A DNA stretch of 12,288 bases, from contig PKYZ01000592.1 in the NCBI GenBank assembly GCA_003132865.1, positions 1 through 12,288 on the forward strand, in the 5' to 3' direction. Below are positions 1 through 6,760 of this stretch, one piece after another (the stretch's first letter is position 1; every line of letters begins with the position of its first letter). The DNA comes from Bryobacterales bacterium (GTDB lineage: Bacteria; Acidobacteriota; Terriglobia; Bryobacterales; Bryobacteraceae). The notes beneath the pieces were generated by a model. That model was given only the letters and a program-made list of their open reading frames with translations, did not search any database and was not told the DNA's origin. The translations under genes were made by a program, and so were the position numbers.

Positions 1-121
1 ATTCTCGCTCAGAGCCGGAAAAAGTAGCTGCTGGCCGCGGGGAGTCCGGCACCGGCGCAGCAGGCTGCTGCCCGGAAGCGAACAACGCGCCAATAACGAA
101 GACGCTGGCAATTGCCTTCAT
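1..121 (-). CDS. Secreted protein, N-terminus only (cut by the window edge)
   Basis: The ATG at 121-119 opens a frame that stays open for 40 codons to the window edge. Residues 1-17 look like a signal peptide: Met-Lys, then a hydrophobic run (IASVFVIGALFA) and a small-residue stretch ending around Ser-Gly. A Pro/Ala-rich linker follows, as is common just after the cleavage site of exported or outer-membrane proteins. The mature domain lies outside the window, so no function can be given. The upstream sequence has no strong Shine-Dalgarno match. The gene has the same direction as the GH30 gene behind it, but 117 bp with two stable stem-loops separate them, so co-transcription is uncertain. Confidence 0.6.
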   Translation of the reverse strand, partial: MKAIASVFVIGALFASGQQPAAPVPDSPRPAATFSGSERE

Positions 122-191
122 GCCACCATTCTTACAAATAGCTGCTCTTGGCGGCTATGGCAGCACCGTGACGTCCGTCCACTGGCCGGCT

Positions 192-230
192 GGACCCGCT
201 GGAAAGCGGGTCCGCAGCCTGAGAGGCTGC
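192..230. other. Two adjacent perfect stem-loops (terminator-like or REP-like element)
   Basis: The first stem is GGACCCGCT (192-200), loop GGAA, AGCGGGTCC (205-213), 9 bp with no mismatch. The second follows directly: GCAGCCT (214-220), loop GAG, AGGCTGC (224-230), 7 bp with no mismatch. They begin 9 bp beyond the stop codon of the GH30 gene, so they would form in its 3' untranslated RNA and could slow RNA polymerase or 3' exonucleases. No T-tract follows on either strand, so this is not a canonical intrinsic terminator. The paired compact palindromes also resemble REP-type interspersed repeats, but copy number cannot be judged here. Confidence 0.55.
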
Positions 231-238
231 CCCACTCC

Positions 239-2347
239 TCACTCGACCCAGACCGTCACCGTGTTACTCGCCACCCCAGCCACAGTGACAATCACCGGTG
301 CCGCTCCCGAGACACCCGCAGGCAGCGCTACGTTCACCTGCCACAATCCCGCAAACCCCGGCGCCATGCCCGCGAACAACACATCCGCAGGGGCGCCGCC
401 CACCGTCGCGGTGACCTTGGCAGTGACCCAGGACAGCGGATCGGCACTCGCCGCCACGCCTGTCGGCACTGCCGGCGACACGGCGCCCAAACCCGTTCCA
501 AACAGAAGAATGGCCTGCCCCGCCGCAGCCGGATTATCCTGCGAGTTGACCGAATAATCCTGATTCCTCGCCGCCGCTTCCTGGCTGCCGTACAGCGTGA
601 AGATCGCAGGCCCGGCCGCGGCGATGGTGACCGTCTGCGATGCCGCCACGCCGGCGTGCGTCACGGTCAGGGTCGCGCCGCCGGGCATCGCTTCCCACGG
701 CACCTGCGCGTTGATCTGCAGCGGCGATACGTAGACCAACGGCGCCGCGATCCCGTCGATCTGCACACTCGCGGCCGCCATTGTGGCGGGCAGCGGCAAC
801 AGCAAAGGCCACTGCACCTGCGCCGCAAGGTTCACGCCGTAGATCGAAAACAACTCGCCCGGACTCAAAGCCGCTTCGGGCGCCGCGGCGTTGACCGCTC
901 CAATCGCTGGAAACGCCGGCGCCGGGACCGCCCATTCATAAGTGGCCACCGCGCCCGCCGGCAGAGTGTCGGTAAAGTTGCTGCCATTCCAGGTCGCCGC
1001 GAAGGTGGAACTGCCGGATGCCGCGTTCAGCACCAGCAGCACGATCGACCCATCCGGATTGCTAAACGCCACGTCTTCGAGCGAGCCGGGGCCATAGGTG
1101 TTCGAATCGATGCGATAAGCGCCCGCCTGCACGAATTTACCCAAGTGACCCAGCACATAGTACTCCACGTTGCGCGTGATCTGCGGCGGCGAGACGCTGC
1201 CATCCACCGTCACCACGCCACGGCATGCATTACACCCGCCATTCTGCGGCCCGGAATCCCGATCCAGCGCGATGTTCCAGAGAGTCACTCCGCGCGCCCA
1301 GTTGCGCGTGGCTCCGATTAACAGATTCTCCGCGTTCCAGGCCAGGTCTCCCGCGAAGCTGGACCCCACGGTTCCCGAACACTCCGTGAACCAGATGTCC
1401 TTCGCCGGGTAAGCCTGTTTCACCTGCGATTGCGCGCTCACGCCGCCGGCATAGCAATGGAAAGAACTGCCGGCCAGATAGCCGTATGCCGTGCTGTCGG
1501 CCAGCAGCGCCTCGGGATACTGGGGATTGTCCCAGTTATGTTCGTAGCCGAAAATCTTGATGCTCTCAAGTCCCGCGCCCGCCAGCGCCGGCCCCAGGTA
1601 ATTGCCGATGAAGTTAGCTTCGTCGGAAGGGGCCACATACGCCGAGGGATACCCGCTGGTGGAGTTGAGCGGCTCGTTCTGCATGGAAACGGCGTAAATT
1701 GGAATGCCCTGCTGTTGGTAGGCGCCGATGAAGCGCGTGAAGTACTGCGCCAGGCTTGGAAAGTCGGCGGTCACAACGTTGCCGCCATTCATCGATCCGG
1801 TGGTTTTCATCCATGCGGGCGGACTCCAGGGCAGCGCATGCACCTTGAGTGATGGGTTGATCGAAAGCGCCTGGCGCAGCAGCGGGATCAGGTAAGTCTG
1901 GTCATGCGCAATGGAAAACTGTGCTAAGTTCGGATCGCTCTGGCCAGCCGGCACGTCGTCATAGCTATAGTCTCCGCTGGCGGAGAAGTCACTGGCGCCC
2001 ATCGGCTGGCGCAGCAGGCCGATGCCGATGCCCGCATTCGGATCGAACAAGCTCTGCATCAACGCATCGCGCTGTGACTCGGTCAGCTTATTCCAGAGGA
2101 CCCAGCCCGCCGAATCGGTAAGCGAAGCGCCGACGCCATCCAGTTGCTGATAAGTGGTGTTGCTGTCCACCGCGATGGTAAAGGCGGGCGAGCCGGCCGG
2201 AGGGCCTGGCGCAAAAGTGAGCCCGGGAGATCTCTCGGTCAGCAGCTTGGATTGATCCGCATAGGTTTCGAAGACCTGTACGTTCTGCCCCGGCGCCGGC
2301 AACACGGCAGCCAGGACCATGAATAAAGCCGAAAGACCGACCCGCAT
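239..2347 (-). CDS. Secreted GH30-family glycosidase with C-terminal TIGR03437-type domain
   Basis: Predicted 702-residue exported O-glycosyl hydrolase (glucosylceramidase/GH30 clan A type) that would cleave a beta-linked glycan outside the cell; the substrate is not deducible. The start is the ATG at 2347, which gives a clear signal peptide (MRVGLSALFMVLAAVLPAPG). The frame could extend to a TTG at 2377, but that would run into mtnA. The TIM-barrel spans about residues 45-390, with a beta-rich segment to about 470. The likely acid/base is Glu225 in SMQNEP and the likely nucleophile Glu322 in WFTECSG; the early Gly-Gly/Phe-rich pocket motifs and SPPAWMK also fit the family. Residues about 480-702 match the TIGR03437 module (motifs SPGELFSIYG, SPLQINAQVP, LLFGTGLG, GLWQVNV), which is typical of Solibacter-like Acidobacteriota and whose role is unknown, perhaps surface display or carbohydrate binding. 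No clear Shine-Dalgarno precedes the start. Confidence 0.87.
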   Translation of the reverse strand: MRVGLSALFMVLAAVLPAPGQNVQVFETYADQSKLLTERSPGLTFAPGPPAGSPAFTIAVDSNTTYQQLDGVGASLTDSAGWVLWNKLTESQRDALMQSLFDPNAGIGIGLLRQPMGASDFSASGDYSYDDVPAGQSDPNLAQFSIAHDQTYLIPLLRQALSINPSLKVHALPWSPPAWMKTTGSMNGGNVVTADFPSLAQYFTRFIGAYQQQGIPIYAVSMQNEPLNSTSGYPSAYVAPSDEANFIGNYLGPALAGAGLESIKIFGYEHNWDNPQYPEALLADSTAYGYLAGSSFHCYAGGVSAQSQVKQAYPAKDIWFTECSGTVGSSFAGDLAWNAENLLIGATRNWARGVTLWNIALDRDSGPQNGGCNACRGVVTVDGSVSPPQITRNVEYYVLGHLGKFVQAGAYRIDSNTYGPGSLEDVAFSNPDGSIVLLVLNAASGSSTFAATWNGSNFTDTLPAGAVATYEWAVPAPAFPAIGAVNAAAPEAALSPGELFSIYGVNLAAQVQWPLLLPLPATMAAASVQIDGIAAPLVYVSPLQINAQVPWEAMPGGATLTVTHAGVAASQTVTIAAAGPAIFTLYGSQEAAARNQDYSVNSQDNPAAAGQAILLFGTGLGAVSPAVPTGVAASADPLSWVTAKVTATVGGAPADVLFAGMAPGFAGLWQVNVALPAGVSGAAPVIVTVAGVASNTVTVWVE

Positions 2348-2364
2348 ATTTGTTATTTTAGGCC
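2348..2364. promoter_or_regulatory. 17-bp AT-rich gap between divergent starts, possible back-to-back -10 elements
   Basis: Only 17 bp separate the ATG of the GH30 gene (minus) from the ATG of mtnA (plus). The segment is AT-rich in GC-rich surroundings. On the minus strand TAAAAT (2360-2355) lies 7 bp before the glycosidase ATG; on the plus strand the same bases read TATTTT just before the mtnA ATG. Neither start has a convincing Shine-Dalgarno. One reading is leaderless transcription in both directions from a shared core. The other is that promoters lie inside the opposite coding regions. This is inference from base composition and spacing only. Confidence 0.3.
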
Positions 2365-3390
2365 ATGGTGGAAACAATCGAATGGACCCCCGCAGGCGTG
2401 GTGATGATCGACCAGACGCGCCTGCCGTTGCACGAAGAATACGTCACTTGCCGGACCTATGAAGATGTCGCCGTGGCTATCCGCAACATGGTGATTCGCG
2501 GCGCGCCGGCCATCGGTGTCGCGGCTGCCATGGGGGTGGCGCTGGGCGTGGCGCATGCCGATGGCGGCGATCTGGACGCGCAGGTGGAGCAGATCTGCGA
2601 TACGCTGGCGCGCACCCGCCCCACCGCCGTCAACCTTTTCTGGGCGCTGGACCGCATGCGAAAGCTCTATCAATCGCTGCGCGGCCTGCCGCTGGCCGAA
2701 ATCCGCGAGCGCCTGGCCGCCGAAGCGCGGCGGATCCGCCTGGAGGATATCGCCATCAACCAAGCCATCGGGCGGCACGGGGCGGATCTGGTGCCCGACA
2801 ACAAGACGGTGCTCACGCATTGCAACGCCGGCGCGCTGGCGACTGCGGGCTATGGCACCGCGCTGGGCGTGATCCGCGCGGCCGTGGAAGCCGGCAAGAA
2901 GGTGGATGTCTTCGCCGATGAGACGCGCCCCTTCCTGCAGGGCGCGCGCCTGACCGTCTGGGAATTGCAGCAGGACCACATCCCCGCCACTCTGATCACG
3001 GACAGCATGGCGGGGCATTTCCTGAAATCCGGGCGCATCGGCTGCGTGGTGGTGGGCGCCGACCGCATCGCGGCCAATGGCGACGTGGCCAACAAGATCG
3101 GCACCTACTCGGTGGCGGTGCTGGCGAAGGAAAACGGCGTGCCGTTCTTCGTGGCCGCGCCCATCTCAACGCTGGACCTGACGCTGGCCTCGGGCGATGA
3201 GATCCCCATCGAGCGCCGGCCGGATGCGGAGGTGACTCACGTGTTTGGCCACGCCGTCGCGCCCGCCGGCACGCCGGTCGAGAACCCAGCCTTCGATGTC
3301 ACACCCAACCGGTATGTGACGGCGATCATTACGGAGCGGGGAGTGGCGCGCGCGCCGTATACGGAGTCGCTGCGTACGCTCGCTTCGTAG
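2365..3390 (+). CDS. mtnA: S-methyl-5-thioribose-1-phosphate isomerase
   Basis: Cytoplasmic enzyme of the methionine salvage pathway that converts methylthioribose-1-phosphate to methylthioribulose-1-phosphate. It has 341 residues, the usual length for MtnA of the eIF2B/MtnA superfamily. Visible motifs are TIEW at residues 4-7, [11 protein letters not shown] at 45-55, NLFWALDRM at 90-98, [18 protein letters not shown] at 151-168, [13 protein letters not shown] at 185-197, DSMAGHF at 213-219 and [18 protein letters not shown] at 231-248. By family knowledge Cys153 and Asp233 are the catalytic pair; both are present. TIEW right after the start supports the ATG at 2365. No other salvage gene (mtnB, C, D, K) is next to it, so it appears to be a lone locus, divergent from the glycosidase gene. 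Confidence 0.95.
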   Translation: MVETIEWTPAGVVMIDQTRLPLHEEYVTCRTYEDVAVAIRNMVIRGAPAIGVAAAMGVALGVAHADGGDLDAQVEQICDTLARTRPTAVNLFWALDRMRKLYQSLRGLPLAEIRERLAAEARRIRLEDIAINQAIGRHGADLVPDNKTVLTHCNAGALATAGYGTALGVIRAAVEAGKKVDVFADETRPFLQGARLTVWELQQDHIPATLITDSMAGHFLKSGRIGCVVVGADRIAANGDVANKIGTYSVAVLAKENGVPFFVAAPISTLDLTLASGDEIPIERRPDAEVTHVFGHAVAPAGTPVENPAFDVTPNRYVTAIITERGVARAPYTESLRTLAS

Positions 3391-3420
3391 TTGTCCGGTT
3401 CTCGGCGGAGATTTAAGTCC

Positions 3421-4128
3421 ATGGACACCTATCGAGCTCGTTCTTTTAAGGAGTTACACGACATCCTCAGCTGCCATCGTCCTCACGGAGGAGTAGGGTG
3501 GTGCTATCGTGGTCAGGCGAATATCGAGTGGCCTCTCCTTCCGGCTGCTGGACGACCGCAGTATCACACAGGCAGGGACCTTGGCCGGCACAATGCTTGG
3601 CGTGATCTGGCAATAGCTTTCGATCCTAATCTGCCTGGGAATGACTGGGAGTGCTTGGCGGTAGCGCAACATCATGGCCTTGCGACTCGGCTCTTGGACT
3701 GGACGTGGAATCCATTGGTGGCCGCATATTTCGCGGCAGCATCACCGTTGAATGTGGACGGGGCTCTCTACTGTTACTTCCCCCAGGTCTACATCAACGT
3801 CCAAGCAGCGAAGTTTGACAGTATTGATCGCGTGGCGGCATACCGGCCGCGCGCCTTGACCCTTCGCCTGGTTCGTCGGGCTGGCCTGTTCACCGACCAC
3901 CCAAGGCCGAATCTTCCGCTTGCTCCAGCTCTTTTGTCAGCGCCGCTTGAGGGGCCAGACCTTAAGGCTATCTGCATCCCGGCCGAAACGAAACAGCTCC
4001 TGCTTGAGACGCTCGATATCTACGGTATCAACCAGGTCAACCTGTTCCCTGACTTAGACGGCCTTTCGAGACATATTAACTTGGGAAACTCGGGTGCAGG
4101 TGGAGAGGCGCAACAGCAAAGACACTGA
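3421..4128 (+). CDS. FRG-domain protein of unknown function
   Basis: A 235-residue protein carrying the FRG domain (PF08867), named after its Phe/Tyr-Arg-Gly motif. Here the motif is WCYRGQ near residues 32-37, followed by a PLLPAAGR stretch. The diagnostic AQHHGLATRLLDWTWNPL segment is near 81-98 with AAYFAA just after, and a C-terminal LFPDLDGL block is near 212-219. These features cover the whole domain, so the gene looks intact. The biochemical role of FRG proteins is not established; they recur in mobile and defence-rich DNA. The start is the ATG at 3421 with GGCGGAG ten bases upstream; a TTG at 3391 is in frame but less likely. Codons are far richer in A/T at third positions than in mtnA, which suggests horizontal acquisition. 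The hicAB pair lies convergent and downstream. Confidence 0.85.
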   Translation: MDTYRARSFKELHDILSCHRPHGGVGWCYRGQANIEWPLLPAAGRPQYHTGRDLGRHNAWRDLAIAFDPNLPGNDWECLAVAQHHGLATRLLDWTWNPLVAAYFAAASPLNVDGALYCYFPQVYINVQAAKFDSIDRVAAYRPRALTLRLVRRAGLFTDHPRPNLPLAPALLSAPLEGPDLKAICIPAETKQLLLETLDIYGINQVNLFPDLDGLSRHINLGNSGAGGEAQQQRH

Positions 4129-4320
4129 ACGACCGGGTCCAGATGAAGGCTGAAATCCGGTGCCGCCGAGTCGCCCATTGTGGTTCCCCATTTGCCCGGG
4201 CGGTCACCTCCAGAGGGGCAACAATCCGCCACGGCGACGAAACAACGACGGTGCACCGCGGAGGTGGCGAGAGGGAAGAACGGCTTGAACCCACAGTACG
4301 GACCGCCAAGAACGAGGTCT

Positions 4321-4542
4321 CTATGCGGCGACTTCCACGTAATCGACCGACGTGTGCGGCTCCGGAATCGGCTCGCCGACCTCACGCATGGCCTGGAAGT
4401 GCGCAACCATGGCATCCTGAAAGTTCCGTCGCGTCTCTTCCTTCGTGTCGCCAACGGCCACACATCCGGAAACATCCGGCGAGTAGGCAGAGTAGCCCGT
4501 CCCTGTCTGTTCAATGACCACCGGATAGCGTCTCGCGCTCAT
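4321..4542 (-). CDS. hicB: HicB-type antitoxin, short form
   Basis: A 73-residue protein with the HicB/UPF0150 fold: RYPVVIEQTGTGYSAYSPDV at residues 5-24, then the SGCVAVGDTKEE turn and an amphipathic helix, ending in a conserved GEPIPEP segment (residues 56-62). In characterised systems HicB neutralises the HicA RNase and often represses the operon through a C-terminal DNA-binding domain. Here the protein ends soon after GEPIPEP, so no extra helix-turn-helix or ribbon-helix-helix domain is present. Its ATG overlaps the HicA stop by four bases (ATGA), which implies translational coupling. The order toxin then antitoxin is usual for hicAB. Confidence 0.9.
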   Translation of the reverse strand: MSARRYPVVIEQTGTGYSAYSPDVSGCVAVGDTKEETRRNFQDAMVAHFQAMREVGEPIPEPHTSVDYVEVAA

Positions 4543-4727
4543 TTCAGCCCTGCCTTCTTGAGTATAACATTCAAGGTGCCTGGCGCGAGTTCCTTGCCTT
4601 CATTGTCCGGTACGGTGATCACGGAGGTTTGGTTTGGATGCTTGAAGTGCCGGTGGATGCCCCTCGATCGCATCTCAACCCATCCGTGCTTCGCGAGCAA
4701 ACGAATTACCTCCCGCACCAATGGCAT
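4539..4727 (-). CDS. hicA: HicA-type toxin (mRNA interferase)
   Basis: Small double-stranded-RNA-binding-fold toxin of type II toxin-antitoxin systems; family members cleave mRNA and tmRNA. Visible features are VIRLLAKHGW near the start, then RGIHRHFKHP, where the first His is in the position of the catalytic histidine of the usual GSHH/RGSHR motif. ITVPDNEGKELAPGTLNVILKKAGL ends the protein, seen here as two short blocks (ITVPDN and GTLNVILKKAG). The ATG at 4727 gives 62 residues and the typical distance to HGW. A GTG at 4742 would add five residues but abuts the GGGGAG Shine-Dalgarno-like run too closely, whereas the ATG lies about 14 bases from GGAGG, which is rather far. The start is therefore uncertain. 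Codon use is less GC-biased than in the neighbours, in line with a transferred island. Confidence 0.88.
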   Translation of the reverse strand: MPLVREVIRLLAKHGWVEMRSRGIHRHFKHPNQTSVITVPDNEGKELAPGTLNVILKKAGLK

Positions 4728-4840
4728 TAGATCCGAGTACACCTCCCCGCCTAGCTAGCCCGCCGGCTTTACCACGCAGCCATCCGGCAAATTCACGATG
4801 CGGTGCCCACCTCGTTCAAGCGCGTGTTTATATCCCGCGA

Positions 4841-4862
4841 TGGCAGGCGAAACCGCCTGCCA
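4841..4862. other. Perfect 9-bp stem-loop
   Basis: TGGCAGGCG (4841-4849), loop AAAC, CGCCTGCCA (4854-4862), with no mismatch. It lies about 40 bp beyond the stop of the actin-like gene, so it would form in the 3' end of that operon's transcript, and upstream of hicA. No T-tract follows on the minus strand. Its form (perfect 9-bp stem, 4-base loop) is the same as that of the element at 192-213, which raises the possibility of one interspersed repeat class rather than a gene-specific terminator. Confidence 0.5.
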
Positions 4863-4904
4863 CACCACATTCACATCTGCTGTCACTGGGTCAGGAAATG
4901 AAAC

Positions 4905-5906
4905 TTAGCACAGCGCGGCCATCAGCGCCCCGCGCGCAGTCGAATGCAACGGGTCGCCGGATACCCGGACTTCCGACAGCCGCAACGGAAATTCCTCGGC
5001 TTCGAGGATCCTGATGAAGTGATCCAGAAAGCCTTTGGGCATCGCCGTGCCGCCACTGAGCACCAGCGGTACCGATTGTTCCAGCTTCGGCAGTTTCTGC
5101 GCGGATGCGATGTGGGCGCGCAGCGACCCGATCAGGTTGGCGATCACCTCCTGGTAGTAAACTGTCAGAGCATTGTGTGCCCGATCTCCGGTGAAGCCGT
5201 TCAATTGGAAGCCCTTTTCCTTTGAGATGCGCAGCCGATTGGCGCGATCCCCGGTCACCTGGGCGGCGCTGGCGTCGATGAAATCGCCGGCCTTAGGCAC
5301 GCTGAAGCTGATGACCGGTACCGACAGCACCGCCAGGCAGATATTGCACAACCCGCTGCCGCACGAAATGCCGACGCCGCTGAAATTCGATGCGGCCAAC
5401 TCGCCATATACCACCGCCAGCCCTTCCTCAATGGGAGTGGCCTCGTAGCCCAGTTCCGTAAGGATCTGCCGGATCGACGCTTCATGATATCGAATCGCGC
5501 CGTTCAGACCCTCCCCCTGCGCAGGCACGCTGAAGAAGACCTTCTGGCCCTCGGCCGCCGCCCGGCCAACCAACTTCGTGACGATCCGCCGCACCACCGC
5601 GAGGCTGTGCGGCTCTTCGGGATTGAGCACTCCATTGGCCATGGGCCGCCGCGTTTCGACGTGAAAAGCTTCGGCGAATTTTTCCGCGTCGTTGCCCGCC
5701 ACCACGATGTCCGCTCCCTGGACCTCGTGGAAGACGTTCTCCCGTTGCAGAAGGCTCTCCGCGAGTTTCGAGTAGGGCAACGTCAGGAACGCGTTGAGCT
5801 GGGAATCGTACTCCTGTCTCTTGTCCTTCGCGCGCGCGACTACCATGCGGCTGGTGCCGACGTCCAGCCCCAACGGTTGCGTGTAATCTTGTTCGACGTT
5901 GTTCAT
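4905..5906 (-). CDS. Actin/MreB/Hsp70-fold ATPase-like protein
   Basis: A 333-residue cytoplasmic protein of the actin-like ATPase superfamily. The start is the ATG at 5906, preceded by GGGAGAG at good spacing; the frame runs further upstream, but that part is non-homologous and overlaps the next small gene. In order: phosphate-1 loop GLDVGTS (13-19), VFFSVPAQ strand (123-130), connecting helix with IEEGLAVVYGEL (159-170), phosphate-2 region GISCGSGLCN (179-188), an MreB-like AGDFIDASAA stretch (206-215), and adenosine loop LSGGTAMPKG (283-292). Compared with the usual DxGGGTTD pattern the two Asp positions are Ser181 and Asn188, so nucleotide hydrolysis may differ. It is the last gene of a tight operon with a coiled-coil protein and a membrane microprotein. 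It is too short and divergent for MreB or DnaK proper; a role as a filament or assembly factor is inference. Confidence 0.75.
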   Translation of the reverse strand: MNNVEQDYTQPLGLDVGTSRMVVARAKDKRQEYDSQLNAFLTLPYSKLAESLLQRENVFHEVQGADIVVAGNDAEKFAEAFHVETRRPMANGVLNPEEPHSLAVVRRIVTKLVGRAAAEGQKVFFSVPAQGEGLNGAIRYHEASIRQILTELGYEATPIEEGLAVVYGELAASNFSGVGISCGSGLCNICLAVLSVPVISFSVPKAGDFIDASAAQVTGDRANRLRISKEKGFQLNGFTGDRAHNALTVYYQEVIANLIGSLRAHIASAQKLPKLEQSVPLVLSGGTAMPKGFLDHFIRILEAEEFPLRLSEVRVSGDPLHSTARGALMAALC

Positions 5907-5926
5907 AGGTCTCTCCCGTTTCTTGC

Positions 5927-6079
5927 TTATTCGAAAGGCTGGGCCTGCTCGCGGTGCATGGCTTCCGCGGCGCGGCGCAATCTTAGAAGCTCGCCGCCGC
6001 CCAAGGGCCGCGGCTTGCGCTCGGCCCACCATAACCAGGCAAGCAGCGCCACTCCGCAAGTGCCAGCCAGCCACGCCAC
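5927..6079 (-). CDS. 50-residue single-pass membrane microprotein
   Basis: A short gene starting with GTG at 6079, preceded by AAGGGGAAAC, a good Shine-Dalgarno at about five bases. It has 50 codons and a TAA at 5929-5927. Residues 2-19 form one hydrophobic helix with four tryptophans (AWLAGTCGVALLAWLWWA). A basic stretch (ERKPRP) then predicts that the C-terminus stays in the cytoplasm. Residues about 28-45 are an Arg/Glu/Leu-rich amphipathic helix suited to protein contacts. It begins 9 bp after the coiled-coil gene and ends 20 bp before the actin-like gene, on the same strand, so all three are probably one transcript. A natural guess is a membrane anchor for the actin-like protein, but no family is recognised. 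Evidence is ribosome site, spacing and composition only. Confidence 0.62.
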   Translation of the reverse strand: MAWLAGTCGVALLAWLWWAERKPRPLGGGELLRLRRAAEAMHREQAQPFE

Positions 6080-6088
6080 AGTTTCCCC

Positions 6089-6760
6089 TTAACGCGCCGC
6101 CGCGCTCGACGCACGCTCCAGCACCACTGCCAGCCCGGCCGCGGCTGGGGTTCCGGCTTCCGGCACGCAGCAGTCCGCGGCATCGGCAATGCGCTGCGCC
6201 TCCTGCTGTTTGCGCTTCTGCCAGACCCGGAAGTTGTCCTGCGCGCGGGCCACTTCATCCAGATTGCTTTGCATCCGCGCCATGTATTGGCTGGTTATGC
6301 GGTCCGTCTCCGCCTGAATCGCGCGATTCTGTTCCTGGATGGCCGCCTCGAGCTTCTGCAGGTCCCGCTGCCGCGCCTCTTCGTAATCGTTGAGGACCCG
6401 CTGCCGCACGATGGCATCTTGCAGGATATCCTCCATCTTCGCGCCTCCCGCGTCCAGGGCCATCATCAATGCGGCGCGTTTGGACTCAGCCGGCATCCCG
6501 CAAAGGTGCGAACTATTCAGCATTTCCGCCACTTTCAATACGCCGTATGAAAGACGCGGCGGCTTCACGGCCCCGCCCTGATAAATCTGCTCGAAATCGG
6601 TGAGCAAGGCGGGAGCGTGCTCGCCCTTGGTAGCGCCCGGCCCTGCCAGCCGCGCGCCCGTCTCTTCCGGCTCGACTACCGCCGGCACGCGGCCGTTGGA
6701 TCCAGTGCAGTGTCCGTCGGCGGACAACTCCTCATGGTTTCCATTTGATAGCTGCAGCAT
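6089..6760 (-). CDS. Coiled-coil protein, conserved hypothetical
   Basis: About 223 residues from the ATG at 6760 (upstream GTGGAAACGA gives a modest ribosome site). The open frame continues to a GTG at 6979, with ATGs at 6964 and 6952. The extra 73 residues have AT-rich, unbiased codons and look non-coding, so I prefer 6760. Residues 1-50 are low-complexity. A compact domain follows at about 52-115 (TDFEQIYQGG, VKPPRLSYGVLKVAEML, ESKRAALMMALDAGGA). Residues about 117-192 are a long charged helix, very likely a coiled coil (Glu/Gln/Arg-rich, with RQRDLQKLEAAIQEQNRAIQ as one block). The tail is Ala-rich with a CC pair. There is no signal peptide or membrane segment, so it is cytoplasmic. First gene of the operon with the microprotein and actin-like ATPase; a filament-binding or scaffold role is inferred. 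Confidence 0.7.
   Translation of the reverse strand: MLQLSNGNHEELSADGHCTGSNGRVPAVVEPEETGARLAGPGATKGEHAPALLTDFEQIYQGGAVKPPRLSYGVLKVAEMLNSSHLCGMPAESKRAALMMALDAGGAKMEDILQDAIVRQRVLNDYEEARQRDLQKLEAAIQEQNRAIQAETDRITSQYMARMQSNLDEVARAQDNFRVWQKRKQQEAQRIADAADCCVPEAGTPAAAGLAVVLERASSAAAR

Noticed and set aside
2144..2377. TTG start at 2377 for the glycosidase
   Set aside because: It adds ten non-signal residues and overlaps mtnA, while the ATG at 2347 directly begins a standard signal peptide.
4129..4320. Gene or terminator in the convergent gap between the FRG gene and hicB
   Set aside because: Frames here have no ribosome site or recognisable domain, and the only pairing seen (TTGCCC with GGGCAA) has a short stem and long loop.
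4260..4325. tRNA-like stretch on the minus strand (GGTTCAAGCC followed by a CGCCA-like end)
   Set aside because: The flanking bases do not form a T-stem or an acceptor stem, and no anticodon arm can be drawn.
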